A stretch of DNA of 64,000 bases, from the NCBI RefSeq assembly GCF_900105185.1, contig NZ_FNTJ01000001.1:1468501-1532500 (forward strand), written 5' to 3'. This DNA comes from Pseudomonas saponiphila. GTDB taxonomy: Bacteria > Pseudomonadota > Gammaproteobacteria > Pseudomonadales > Pseudomonadaceae. Within the stretch, counting starts at the first letter, position 1. Each line of letters opens with the position of its first letter. The position numbers and the translations under genes are program-made. Under the pieces are notes generated by a model, which worked only from the letters and a program-made list of their open reading frames with translations, was not told where the DNA came from and made no database searches. Of this stretch, positions 7,952 through 16,735 are shown in pieces.

Positions 7952-8869
7952 TCAGCGTCGCGCCAGGTGTTGCTGGGGCGCGAGGAAGGCGTCGTGGAAG
8001 TAGGCACGCAAGGCCTGCATCGCCGGGGTGAAGGTGCGTTCGCGATGCCAGGCCAGCCCCACGCTCATCGGCGTGACCGCGTCGCTCAGGCTCAGGGTCT
8101 CGATGCGCTTGCCCTCCAGGGACCAGGGCCGGTGCACCAGGTCGGAAAGAATCGCCACGCCGCTGCCGTTGGCCACCATGCTGCGCACCGCTTCCACCGA
8201 GCTGGTGCGCACCCGCACGTTGGGCTGCTGGCCGGCCTGTTCCCAATAGCGCATGGCGCTCTGTTCGGCTTCGTCGACGGTGAGCAGGATGAACGGCTCA
8301 GCGGCCACGTCCGCCAGGCTGATGCTGGTGCGCTCGCACAGCGGATGGTGGGCCGGCAGCCATAGCCGGCGCTCGGAGTTGAACAGGGTCTGCGAGACGA
8401 TGTCCGGGTGGGTCAGGTTGGCGGTGAGCACCACCGCCATGTCGAAGCGGCCTTCCAGCAAGCCTTGTTCGATGGCCTGGCGTTCCTGTTCATGCAGCTC
8501 GATGGTGACGTCCGGGTGCCAGTGTTCCAGGCGCTGCAGGTGGTGCGGCAGGAAGTAGCCGATCACCGTGTAGCTGGCCGCCAGGTGCAGCACGCCGCTG
8601 GCCCGGTAGTCCGGCAACGGGCTGTTCAGGGCATCCTCGACGCTGCGCAGGATCACGTAGGCGCGGTTGAGAAAGTGCCGCCCGGCATCGGTCAGGTTCA
8701 TGCCCTGGGCCGAGCGCACGAACAACTGCACCGCGAGCATGGCCTCCAGTTCCTTGATCGCCGTGGTCACCGCCGACTGCGAGATATTCAAGTGAATCGC
8801 CGCCTGGGAGATCTGCCCGATCTCGGCCGTGGCCACGAAATAGCGCACCTGGCGCAAGGTCAACGACAT
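7952..8869 (-). CDS. LysR-family regulator, divergent to the biotin/5-oxoprolinase operon
   Basis: A 305-residue LysR protein. N-terminal helix-turn-helix residues about 3-62 ('GQISQAAIHLNISQSAVTTA', 'LFVRSAQGMNLTDAGRHFL') and a C-terminal effector-binding domain. It is transcribed away from the LamB/YcsF (pxpA-like) gene across a 199-bp region that holds a perfect 10+10 palindrome at 8981-9006. From position I infer that it controls the carboxylase/5-oxoprolinase operon; the inducer could be a lactam or imide substrate. The 3' end abuts the REP-like repeat. Confidence 0.87.
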   Translation of the reverse strand: MSLTLRQVRYFVATAEIGQISQAAIHLNISQSAVTTAIKELEAMLAVQLFVRSAQGMNLTDAGRHFLNRAYVILRSVEDALNSPLPDYRASGVLHLAASYTVIGYFLPHHLQRLEHWHPDVTIELHEQERQAIEQGLLEGRFDMAVVLTANLTHPDIVSQTLFNSERRLWLPAHHPLCERTSISLADVAAEPFILLTVDEAEQSAMRYWEQAGQQPNVRVRTSSVEAVRSMVANGSGVAILSDLVHRPWSLEGKRIETLSLSDAVTPMSVGLAWHRERTFTPAMQALRAYFHDAFLAPQQHLARR

Positions 8870-8890
8870 GACCCATTCCCCTCTTGTCCT

Positions 8891-8913
8891 GTAGGAGCCG
8901 GCTTGCCGGCGAA
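8891..8913 (+). repeat. REP element
   Basis: GTAGGAGCCGGC followed by TTGCCGGCGAA is the common Pseudomonas REP palindrome. It occurs again at 16643, 44817 and (inverted) 50136. Confidence 0.85.
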
Positions 8914-8980
8914 AGCGATGGTGCGAACGCCGCTGCCGCCAAATCCGGCATTGCTCTTTAGCTTTATCTGTTTTTCAGAA

Positions 8981-9006
8981 GAAGATCTATCTGATAATAG
9001 ATCTTC
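8981..9006. promoter_or_regulatory. Perfect palindrome in the LysR/pxpA divergent promoter region
   Basis: GAAGATCTAT (8981-8990), a 6-base spacer and ATAGATCTTC (8997-9006). It lies 112 bp from the LysR start and 63 bp from pxpA. The core fits the dyad form of LysR operators. Assignment is by position and symmetry. Confidence 0.6.
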
Positions 9007-9068
9007 CCAAGGGGTCAAGGCCGCTCTAATTTCCGTTGCACGAAGTCACGAGAGTTGGAGCAACAGTG

Positions 9069-9827
9069 ATGCAGGCAGTGGATTTCAATTCGGACATGGG
9101 CGAGAGCTTCGGCCCCTGGACCATCGGCGATGGTGTCGACGACCAACTGATGGGCTTCATCAGCTCGGCCAACATCGCCACCGGCTTTCATGCTGGTGAC
9201 CCCGGCACCATGCGCCGCACCATCGAGCAGGCCAAGCGCCGGGGCGTAGCCATCGGTGCGCACCCGGGGTTTCGCGACCTGGTGGGTTTCGGGCGCCGGC
9301 ATATCAATGCCCCGGCCCAGGAACTGGTGGACGACATGCTCTATCAGCTAGGCGCCCTGCGTGAACTGGCCCGGGTACAAGGCGTGAAGCTGCAACACAT
9401 CAAGCCCCACGGCGCGCTCTACATGCACCTGGCCCGGGACGAAGAAGCGGCGCGACTGCTGGTGGCAAACCTGCGCCTGCTGGAGCCCGAGCTGCTGCTG
9501 TATTGCATGCCCAATTCGGTGATCTGGCAGGTGGCCCGGGAACTGGGCCAGCCGGTGATCCGCGAGTTCTACGCCGACCGCGACTACGACCTCAGCGGCT
9601 CCATCGTGTTTACCCGCAACGTCAGGGCCCTGGACCCGGGCGTCGTGGCGGCCAAGGTGCTGCGCGCCTGCCAGACCGGCCTGGTGCGCACCGTTGAAGG
9701 CGAGGATCTGCACATCGAATTCGATTCCATCTGCCTACACAGCGACACCCCCGGTGCCCTGGACCTGGTCGAGGCCACCCGTACCGCGCTGGACCAGGCC
9801 GGCATCGAGGTGCGCGCACCGCGCTGA
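9069..9827 (+). CDS. pxpA: LamB/YcsF family protein, 5-oxoprolinase subunit A-like
   Basis: A 252-residue LamB/YcsF protein. It begins '[17 protein letters not shown]' and contains '[20 protein letters not shown]', '[15 protein letters not shown]' and '[12 protein letters not shown]', which are hallmark blocks of the family. PxpA works with PxpB and PxpC in ATP-dependent opening of 5-oxoproline to glutamate. Here it heads an operon in which biotin carboxyl carrier and biotin carboxylase genes lie between A and B, so the substrate and mechanism may differ. The ATG at 9069 is where the family normally starts. Confidence 0.9.
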   Translation: MQAVDFNSDMGESFGPWTIGDGVDDQLMGFISSANIATGFHAGDPGTMRRTIEQAKRRGVAIGAHPGFRDLVGFGRRHINAPAQELVDDMLYQLGALRELARVQGVKLQHIKPHGALYMHLARDEEAARLLVANLRLLEPELLLYCMPNSVIWQVARELGQPVIREFYADRDYDLSGSIVFTRNVRALDPGVVAAKVLRACQTGLVRTVEGEDLHIEFDSICLHSDTPGALDLVEATRTALDQAGIEVRAPR

Positions 9828-9936
9828 GCCCATCGACGCCAATCACATCGACCAGAAGCACCGCGCACAGACGCGGGCCTCACCCGGGTTTTGAATTTTT
9901 GCCTGCCTTTCTACAACTATTCCAAGAGGAACAGAC

Positions 9937-10179
9937 ATGGCCGAACACAGTGTTATCACCCCTTTGCCGGGCACCTTCTATCGCAAGGCCACCCCCGATT
10001 CGGCGCCTTTTGTCGAGGTCGGCGATGTCGTCAGCGCCGATACCGTGATCGGCCTGATCGAAGTCATGAAGCAGTTCTCCGAACTGACCGCCGGGAGCGC
10101 GGGTCAGGTCAGCGCCTTTGCCGTGGAAGATGGCGATCCGGTGGAACCGGGTCAGGTCGTCGCGACGCTCAAGCAGTGA
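9937..10179 (+). CDS. Stand-alone biotin carboxyl carrier domain protein
   Basis: Only 80 residues: just the biotinyl/lipoyl-attachment domain, without the N-terminal part of normal AccB (about 150 residues). The biotin lysine lies in 'LIEVMKQFSEL'; the usual EAMKM is replaced by EVMKQ. The end, 'EDGDPVEPGQVVATL', is the conserved second half of the hammerhead fold. It should be biotinylated by BirA and carry carboxybiotin between the adjacent biotin carboxylase and a carboxyltransferase made from the PxpB/PxpC homologues. An AGAGGAAC site precedes the ATG. Confidence 0.9.
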   Translation: MAEHSVITPLPGTFYRKATPDSAPFVEVGDVVSADTVIGLIEVMKQFSELTAGSAGQVSAFAVEDGDPVEPGQVVATLKQ

Positions 10180-10189
10180 GGGCCGGGGC

Positions 10190-11563
10190 ATGACTCAAGC
10201 GATCAACAAGTTGCTGGTGGCCAACCGCGGCGAGATCGCCGTGCGTATCATTCGCGCGGCCAAGGCCCTGGGCATTCCCACGGTGGCCGCGTGCAGCGAG
10301 GCGGATGCCGATTCCATGGCCGCGCGCCTGGCCGATGAAGTGCAGATCATCGGCCCGGCCCGGGCCGACAAGAGCTACCTGAATGTCCAGGCCCTGCTCG
10401 GCGCCTTGCAGGCCAGCGGTGCCAATGCGGTGCACCCGGGCTATGGCTTTCTTTCCGAGAACGCCGGTTTCGCCGAGGCGGTGGTCGAGGCGGGGGCGAT
10501 TTTCGTCGGGCCCAGCGCCGAAACCATCCGCCGCATGGGGGACAAGGCCGAAGCCCGGCGCACCGCCCAGGCGGCCGGGGTGCCGGTGGTACCGGGTTCC
10601 GCGGGCGAACTCTTCGACCTGGAGGCCGCGCTCAAGGCTGCCGAAGGCGTGGGCTTTCCGCTGTTGATCAAGGCCAGCGCCGGTGGCGGCGGGCGCGGGA
10701 TCCGCCTGGCCCAGGACGCGGCGCAACTGGCCGAGGAATTCCCCCGGGCGCAACGCGAAGCCCAGACCGCGTTCGGCAATGGCGCGGTGTACCTGGAGCG
10801 TTTCATTGGCCGTGCGCGGCACATCGAAGTCCAGGTGTTGGGCGATGGCCAGCACGCGGTGCACCTGTTCGAGCGCGAGTGCTCGCTGCAACGGCGGCGG
10901 CAGAAGATCTTCGAGGAAGCGCCGTCGCCGGTGCTCAGCGCCGCCCAGCGTGAGCAGTTGTGCAGCAGCGCCGTGCGCCTGACCCAAGCCCTGGGTTACC
11001 AGGGCGCCGGCACCCTGGAATACCTGTATGACGACAGCACCGGCGAGTTCTTCTTCATCGAGATGAACACGCGGATCCAGGTCGAGCACCCCATCAGCGA
11101 GCTGATCACTGGTATCGATCTGGTCCAGGCCATGTTGAGGATTGCCGGGGGCGAGCCCCTGGGGTTGCGTCAGAGCGATATCCAACTCAACGGCGCGGCC
11201 TTGCAGATGCGCCTGAATGCCGAAGACCCGGCGCGGGATTTCTTCCCCAGTCCGGGCCAGGTCGAGCAACTGATCTGGCCGCAGGGGCCGGGGGTGCGGG
11301 TCGATAGCCATCTTTACCCGGGCTATGCTGTGCCGCCTTATTACGACTCGCTGCTGGCCAAGCTGATCGTTCACGGGCGTGACCGGGGCGAGGCCCTGGC
11401 CCGGGCACGGCAGGCGCTGGAGCAGACCACCTTGACCGGCATGGCCAGCACCTTGTCGCTGCACCGTGAACTGCTGGCCGAACCCTGGTTGCAGCAGGCC
11501 GATTTTCACACGGGAACCCTGGAAACCTGGCTGGCCGCGCGCCGCGCCGGAGGTGTCGCATGA
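10190..11563 (+). CDS. Biotin carboxylase subunit (AccC-like paralogue)
   Basis: A 457-residue biotin carboxylase of normal length. It opens with 'KLLVANRGEIAVRIIRAAKA' and has the ATP-grasp glycine loop 'ASAGGGGRGIRLA' (about 160-172) and the catalytic 'EMNTRIQVEHPISELITGID' block near 285-305. It would use ATP and bicarbonate to carboxylate biotin on the neighbouring 80-residue carrier. It lies within a pxp-type operon, not beside accB, so it is probably a dedicated pathway paralogue, not the fatty-acid enzyme. Its stop overlaps the next start (ATGA at 11560). Confidence 0.92.
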   Translation: MTQAINKLLVANRGEIAVRIIRAAKALGIPTVAACSEADADSMAARLADEVQIIGPARADKSYLNVQALLGALQASGANAVHPGYGFLSENAGFAEAVVEAGAIFVGPSAETIRRMGDKAEARRTAQAAGVPVVPGSAGELFDLEAALKAAEGVGFPLLIKASAGGGGRGIRLAQDAAQLAEEFPRAQREAQTAFGNGAVYLERFIGRARHIEVQVLGDGQHAVHLFERECSLQRRRQKIFEEAPSPVLSAAQREQLCSSAVRLTQALGYQGAGTLEYLYDDSTGEFFFIEMNTRIQVEHPISELITGIDLVQAMLRIAGGEPLGLRQSDIQLNGAALQMRLNAEDPARDFFPSPGQVEQLIWPQGPGVRVDSHLYPGYAVPPYYDSLLAKLIVHGRDRGEALARARQALEQTTLTGMASTLSLHRELLAEPWLQQADFHTGTLETWLAARRAGGVA

Positions 11564-12432
11564 ACCAGCCGATCCGCTACAGCTTTGGTGCCGACGAGCA
11601 CCTGTTCGCCGAAGTCAGCGACAGCATGTCCCTGGAAGCCTTCTTCAAGGGCATGGCGGTGACCCGCGCCGTGCAGCGCCTGGAGTTGGATGGGGTGTTG
11701 GATGTGTGCCTGGCCAACGCCTCGTTCCAGATCCGTTTCGACCCGGATCGCATCGCTCCGCAGGCCCTGCTGGAGGCGGTGCAGCAGGCCGAGGCCGGGG
11801 CCGTGGCCGAGCGCAGCCTGCACACGCGGATCATCGAGATCCCGGTGCTGTACAACGACCCCTGGACCCATGAAACCCTGATGCGCTTTCGCGACCGGCA
11901 CCAGGACCCCAGCGCCACCGACCTTGAATACGCGGCGCGGATCAATGGGCTGGCGGACGTCCAGGCCTTCATTGCCGCCCACAGCGGCGCGCCCTGGTTC
12001 GTCTCCATGGTGGGCTTCGTCGCCGGGCTGCCGTTCATGTTCCAGATGGTCGAGCGCCAGCGGCAGTTGCAGGTGCCCAAGTACCTGCGGCCACGCACCG
12101 ATACGCCAAGGCTGACCCTGGGTCACGGCGGCTGCTTCGGCTGCATCTACTCGGTGCGCGGCGCCGGTGGCTACCAGATGTTCGGCGTCACTCCGGCGCC
12201 GATCTACGACCCGCAGCAGCAACTGGCTTACCTCAAGGCGCACATGGTGTTCTTCCGCCCGGGGGACATCGTGCAGTTCAAGCCCATCGACCGCGAGGCC
12301 TATGACCTGGCGGTGGCCGAGGTCGAGGCCGGGCGCTTCGACCTGCGCATCCGCGAGGTGGAGTTTTCCCTGGATGCCTTTCTCGCCGACCCGGTCGGCT
12401 ATCCCAAATCGCTGCAGGAGGTGCTGGCATGA
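11560..12432 (+). CDS. pxpB: 5-oxoprolinase subunit B-like (KipI / allophanate-hydrolase subunit 1 family)
   Basis: A 290-residue protein of the KipI/PxpB family (carboxyltransferase domain C/D). Conserved blocks are 'RIIEIPVLYNDPWTHE', 'FVAGLPFM' and a glycine-rich stretch near 186-200, 'HGGCFGCIYSVRGAGGYQMF'. The family is homologous to part of urea carboxylase, which needs biotin; that fits the biotin genes next door. The length exceeds the typical ~220 residues of PxpB because of inserted helices around residues 100-140. Coupled to its neighbours by ATGA overlaps on both sides. Confidence 0.88.
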   Translation: MNQPIRYSFGADEHLFAEVSDSMSLEAFFKGMAVTRAVQRLELDGVLDVCLANASFQIRFDPDRIAPQALLEAVQQAEAGAVAERSLHTRIIEIPVLYNDPWTHETLMRFRDRHQDPSATDLEYAARINGLADVQAFIAAHSGAPWFVSMVGFVAGLPFMFQMVERQRQLQVPKYLRPRTDTPRLTLGHGGCFGCIYSVRGAGGYQMFGVTPAPIYDPQQQLAYLKAHMVFFRPGDIVQFKPIDREAYDLAVAEVEAGRFDLRIREVEFSLDAFLADPVGYPKSLQEVLA

Positions 12433-13403
12433 TCAAGGTCATCAAACCGGGCCTGGCCACATCGGTGCAGGATCTGGGACGCGAAGGTTTCTATCACCTG
12501 GGGATTCCGCCCTCCGGCGCCCTCGACCAGTACGCCCTGAGCGCGGCCAACCACTTGGTGGGCAACCCGGCAGGCGTGGCCGGGCTGGAATGCACCTTGC
12601 TCGGACCGGAGCTGGAATTCGCCAGCGATGCCCTGGTGGCGGTCTGCGGTGCACACATGACCCCCAAGCTCGATGGCGTGGACATGCACCTGGACACCGC
12701 CTTTGCGGTCAAGGCCGGGCAAGTGCTGCGTTTCGACTTTCCCAAGGCCGGGGCCCGGGCCTACCTGGCAGTGGCCGGTGGCATCGATGTGCCGCTGGTG
12801 CTGGGCAGCCGTTCGACTTACGCCCTGGGCGCCCTCGGTGGTTTCCAGGGGCGGCGTCTGGCGGCCGGGGATGAACTGCCGGTGGGCGTTGCCAGCGGCA
12901 AGGGCCGTCCGGGCGCCAGTCTGCCCATGGCGCTGCGCCAATCCCTGGGGGGTGAAGTCACCCTGCGGGTGGTGCCGGGCCTGTATTACGAACGCTTGAG
13001 CGAGGCGGCCAAGGCCAGCTTCTTTGCCGAACCCTGGACCGTGGGTTCGGAAGCGGACCGCATCGGCTATCGCTTCAAGGGTGGCAGTGCCTTGAGCTTC
13101 CAGCCTCGGGAGCAGCCGTTCGGCGCCGGTTCCGACCCTTCGAACATCGTCGACAGCTGCTACCCGATCGGCTCGATCCAGGTGCCGGCGGGGCTGGAGC
13201 CCATTGTCCTGCACCGGGACGCGGTGTCCGGTGGCGGCTACGCCATGATCGGCACGGTGATCAGCGCCGACCTTGATCTGATCGGCCAGATGCAGCCCAA
13301 CCAGAAGGCCCGCTTTGTCGCGGTGACCCTCGAAGAAGCGCTGGAGGCCCGGCGCTCCTACAAGAAAAAGCTCAGCTGTCTGAGCAAGCTCTTTCCTTCC
13401 TGA
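12429..13403 (+). CDS. pxpC: 5-oxoprolinase subunit C-like (KipA / biotin-dependent carboxyltransferase family)
   Basis: A 324-residue KipA/PxpC (carboxyltransferase domain A/B) protein. It starts 'MIKVIKPGLATSVQDLGREG' and has 'GIPPSGALDQYALSAANHLV' and, toward the end, 'SGGYAMIGTVISADL'. With the preceding protein it should form the catalytic heterodimer that transfers carboxyl from carboxybiotin or activates the lactam. The start overlaps the pxpB-like stop. The operon continues across a 111-bp gap to a permease. Confidence 0.88.
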   Translation: MIKVIKPGLATSVQDLGREGFYHLGIPPSGALDQYALSAANHLVGNPAGVAGLECTLLGPELEFASDALVAVCGAHMTPKLDGVDMHLDTAFAVKAGQVLRFDFPKAGARAYLAVAGGIDVPLVLGSRSTYALGALGGFQGRRLAAGDELPVGVASGKGRPGASLPMALRQSLGGEVTLRVVPGLYYERLSEAAKASFFAEPWTVGSEADRIGYRFKGGSALSFQPREQPFGAGSDPSNIVDSCYPIGSIQVPAGLEPIVLHRDAVSGGGYAMIGTVISADLDLIGQMQPNQKARFVAVTLEEALEARRSYKKKLSCLSKLFPS

Positions 13404-13449
13404 TTCTGCCCGCCGCATCGCGCGGGCCATGCCAAACGGTAGGCCAACG

Positions 13450-13465
13450 CCGCACTTCGGTGCGG
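13450..13465 (+). other. UUCG-capped hairpin between pxpC and the permease gene
   Basis: CCGCAC (13450-13455), TTCG, GTGCGG (13460-13465): a perfect 6-bp stem with the very stable UUCG loop. No T run follows, so it is more likely an mRNA processing or stabilising hairpin than a terminator. Confidence 0.5.
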
Positions 13466-13514
13466 TGACGGCTGCCCGCGCTTCAACCCTTGATCGGTTC
13501 TGGAGTTCACGCAC

Positions 13515-14837
13515 ATGGCAGCTTTATCGCAAGCGAATCAAACCGGGCAGACCCCGGCCAACCTGGCCCTTCCCAGCGAGGCCCGCATGGGTCGACTGTC
13601 CCTGACCATGGCCTGGTGGGCGGTGTGCAGCGCGATGTTCTACATCGTCGTCGGCGCCTCCCTGGCTTTGTCCTATGGCACCCGCAATGCCTTGATCGGC
13701 ATGCTCCTGTCGGTGCTCAGCTATGGCCTGGTCAACAGCGTGCTCAGCCGCTTCGCCATGCGCAGCGGGCTCTCGGTGGCGCTGTTCTCGCGGTTGCTGT
13801 TCGGCAGCACCGGGGCTTGCCTGGCGACCCTGATCTTTTTCTCCACGGCCATCTACTACGCGGTGTTCGAGGGTTCGGTGATTGCCGTGGCGCTCAATCA
13901 CCTGTACCCGCAACTGCTGTACCCGCTGGCGGCCCTGCTGGTGGTGCTGTACAGCGTGCCGCTGATCCTGGGCAGCGTGCAGCACTGGCTGGACAAGCTC
14001 AACGGCGTGCTGCTGCCGGTGTACCTGGGAGGCTTGCTGTTCGCCGTGGGCCTGTCGATCGCCCGTTATGGCTATCAGCCGCAATGGCTGGATTTCGGCC
14101 CGGCCAGCCCCAGCGGCAGCGGCTGGTGGGATTGCTTCGTGGCCTACATGGGAGTGTGGATCCTGATGCTGTTCACCTTCGACTACGCGCGCTTCGGCAA
14201 GCCCGAAGACGCCGGCTACCACGGTCGCTGGAACTTCGGCATGCCGTTCTACGCGGTGACCTTCCTGCTCAACGGCGCGGCGGGGATCTACCTGGTAAGC
14301 AGCATTCCCCACGAGGGCGCGCTCAATGAAGTCTCGGTGGTGATGGCCATTCTGCAGTTGATGGGGCTCTGGGGCCTGTTGTTCGTCTGGGCCACCCAGA
14401 CCCGGATCAACACCGCCAACTACTACCTGGCGACCCTGAACATGCAGGCGTTCTTCGGCCGCTTCGGCTTGCGCGGTTCCTACCTGATGTGGGCGGTGGC
14501 GGTGGGCATCATCGTCTATGGCCTGATGCTGGCGGACGTGTTCGCCTACCTGCTCAAGGCCCTGGCCTATCAGGGGATCTTCGTGGTGGCCTGGGTCGGC
14601 GTGGCCCTGGCGCAGATTCTCTCGGGGCGTACCGAGGTGGCGGCGATTGATCGTGTGGCGGCCTTCAACCCGGTGGGGCTGGCGGCCTGGTTCGGTGGCA
14701 CGGCCCTGGGCCTGATGCTGATGTGGGCGGGGGGCGGTCTGGCGAGTTTCTCGGCGCCGCTGACCGGGGTCCTGGCGTTTGCCTTGCAGGCCGGGCTCGC
14801 CGCTCGCTTGCACCAGCGCCTGCCCGCCGCCGGCTGA
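13515..14837 (+). CDS. Purine/cytosine permease-like (NCS1-type) transporter
   Basis: A 440-residue polytopic inner-membrane protein with about 12 transmembrane helices. The first helix follows 'MGRLSLTMAWWAVCSAMFYI', and the second is rich in Gly/Ser as in the purine-cytosine permease family. NCS1 carriers take up nucleobases, hydantoins or allantoin. Because it is the last gene after the 5-oxoprolinase-like set, its cargo is likely the same ring-shaped amide used by those enzymes; this is inference. It ends 27 bp from the convergent pit gene. Confidence 0.85.
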   Translation: MAALSQANQTGQTPANLALPSEARMGRLSLTMAWWAVCSAMFYIVVGASLALSYGTRNALIGMLLSVLSYGLVNSVLSRFAMRSGLSVALFSRLLFGSTGACLATLIFFSTAIYYAVFEGSVIAVALNHLYPQLLYPLAALLVVLYSVPLILGSVQHWLDKLNGVLLPVYLGGLLFAVGLSIARYGYQPQWLDFGPASPSGSGWWDCFVAYMGVWILMLFTFDYARFGKPEDAGYHGRWNFGMPFYAVTFLLNGAAGIYLVSSIPHEGALNEVSVVMAILQLMGLWGLLFVWATQTRINTANYYLATLNMQAFFGRFGLRGSYLMWAVAVGIIVYGLMLADVFAYLLKALAYQGIFVVAWVGVALAQILSGRTEVAAIDRVAAFNPVGLAAWFGGTALGLMLMWAGGGLASFSAPLTGVLAFALQAGLAARLHQRLPAAG

Positions 14838-14864
14838 GCGGGCGACGGCGCAGGCCCTGGTTGC

Positions 14865-16475
14865 TCAGAACAGTTGGGTGAACAGCCAGTACAGGCTGCC
14901 GGACAGCAGGATCGCCGCCGGCAGGGTCAGGATCCAGGCCATGGCCAGGTTGCGGATGGTGCGCATCTGCAACCCGCCGCCATTGGCCACCATGGTCCCG
15001 GCCACCCCCGAGGACAGCACGTGGGTGGTCGACACCGGCAGGCCGAACATGTCCGCCGCGCCGATGGTCAGCATCGCCACGGTTTCCGCCGAGGCGCCCT
15101 GGGCATAGGTCAGGTGGGTCTTGCCGATTTTCTCGCCGACGGTCACCACGATGCGCTTCCAGCCGACCATGGTGCCCAGGCCGAGGGCGATGGCCACGGC
15201 GATCTTCACCCACAGCGGGATGAAGCGGGTGGCGTTGTCGATCTGCTGCTTGAACAGTTGCAGCTTGTCCCGGGTGTCCTGGTCGAAGTGGCCGACCTGG
15301 TGCTTGTCCATCAGACGGATCGCTTCGCTGGTCAGGTACATGTCGTTGCGCACGTTGCCCATGGCTTCGGCGGGCACCTTGGCCAGGGAGCCGTAGCCCT
15401 TCACTTCACTGCCGATGGCTCCGGTCAGGGCGGCCAGGGCGGGGATCAGTTCGGCGGTCGCCTGCTTGCTGCGCATGTACTCCGAGAGCACCGCGCGAGG
15501 ATCGGCCGGCGCCGGTTGCGGGGCGCTCTTGACCAGGGCCTGCTGGGTGACTTCGGCCACCGCGGCGAACTGCAGCGACTGGTCGGCGGGCATGGTGCGG
15601 TTCAGCGCGTAGGCCATGGGCAGGGTGCCCACCAGGATCAGCATGATCAGGCCCATGCCTTTCTGGCCATCGTTGGAGCCGTGGGCGAAGGACACCCCGG
15701 TGCAGGTCAGGATCAGCAGGCCGCGAATCCACCACGGCGGTGGCGCGTCACCCTTGGGCGCCTTGTACAGGGCGCGGTTCTTGACGAACAGGCGCAGGGC
15801 TAACAGCAGCAGGGCGGCGAACACGAAGCCGATCAGTGGCGAGAACAGCAGGGCGTAGCCGACCTTGGTCGCCTGGCTCCAGTCCACGCCGCTGGTGCCG
15901 TCGCGGCCGTGCATCAGCGCGTTGGCCACGCCGACGCCGATGATCGAGCCGATCAGGGTGTGGGACGAAGAGGCCGGCAGCCCCAGCCACCAGGTGCCGA
16001 GGTTCCACAGGATGGCGGCGATCAGCAGGGCGAAGATCATCGCGAAGCCGGCGGAGGAGCCCACTTGCAGGATCAGTTCCACCGGCAGCAGGGCGATGAT
16101 GCCGAAGGCCACCGCGCCGCTGGACAGCAGCACGCCAAGGAAGTTGAACAGGCCGGACCAGACCACCGCGAACTGCGGCGGCAGGGAGTGGGTGTAGATC
16201 ACCGTGGCCACGGCGTTGGCGGTGTCGTGGAAACCGTTGACGAACTCGAAGCCCAGGGCGATCAGCAGGGCCACGCCCAGCAGCAGGAACGGGGTCCAGG
16301 TGGTGACCGTGGTGCCCAGCTCGTGCATGTCGTGCACCAGGCTGTAGGCGGTGAACAGCAAGCCCATGGCCAGCACGGCGAAGAAGATCACCAGGGTGAA
16401 GGCACCGGGTTTTTTATCCAGTTGCGGTTTGACGTCGGGGCTGGGAGACGCGGCAGTCAGTGACGGGGTGGCCAT
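14865..16475 (-). CDS. pitA: Low-affinity inorganic phosphate transporter, Pit family
   Basis: A 536-residue PiT-family permease with the two signature repeats: 'GFHDTANAVATVIYTHSLPP' near residue 65 and 'TIGAADMFGLPVSTTHVLSS' near the end. About ten transmembrane helices plus a long hydrophilic loop in the middle (about 320-410). It moves metal-phosphate complexes with protons. The ATG at 16475 is chosen because an AGGA site is placed correctly; a more upstream in-frame start would add 17 residues without such a site. Monocistronic by position. Confidence 0.9.
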   Translation of the reverse strand: MATPSLTAASPSPDVKPQLDKKPGAFTLVIFFAVLAMGLLFTAYSLVHDMHELGTTVTTWTPFLLLGVALLIALGFEFVNGFHDTANAVATVIYTHSLPPQFAVVWSGLFNFLGVLLSSGAVAFGIIALLPVELILQVGSSAGFAMIFALLIAAILWNLGTWWLGLPASSSHTLIGSIIGVGVANALMHGRDGTSGVDWSQATKVGYALLFSPLIGFVFAALLLLALRLFVKNRALYKAPKGDAPPPWWIRGLLILTCTGVSFAHGSNDGQKGMGLIMLILVGTLPMAYALNRTMPADQSLQFAAVAEVTQQALVKSAPQPAPADPRAVLSEYMRSKQATAELIPALAALTGAIGSEVKGYGSLAKVPAEAMGNVRNDMYLTSEAIRLMDKHQVGHFDQDTRDKLQLFKQQIDNATRFIPLWVKIAVAIALGLGTMVGWKRIVVTVGEKIGKTHLTYAQGASAETVAMLTIGAADMFGLPVSTTHVLSSGVAGTMVANGGGLQMRTIRNLAMAWILTLPAAILLSGSLYWLFTQLF

Positions 16476-16642
16476 TGCCGGACAATCCTGTTGCGGGAAA
16501 GGAATGTCGCCCATGATCGTAGCCAAATGTTACAGACAGACTGCCTCAGATCATGGTTTGCGCGATTGACGCGTTCCGTTGATCCGATCCAGTCCGCGCC
16601 ATCAGCGTACTCATCCCGCCATCCCGCCATCCCACTCATCCC

Positions 16643-16665
16643 GTAGGAGCCGGCTTGCCGGCGAA
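16643..16665 (+). repeat. REP element
   Basis: A copy of the same 23-base REP palindrome as at 8891, in the gap between the convergent-side ends of the pit and zntB-like genes. Confidence 0.85.
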
Positions 16666-16735
16666 GAGGCCCTCAAGCCAAGCGCCGACCTTGGCGGACA
16701 CCTTCACCGTCAAGCCAGCTCCCCAAAAGGCGAGG

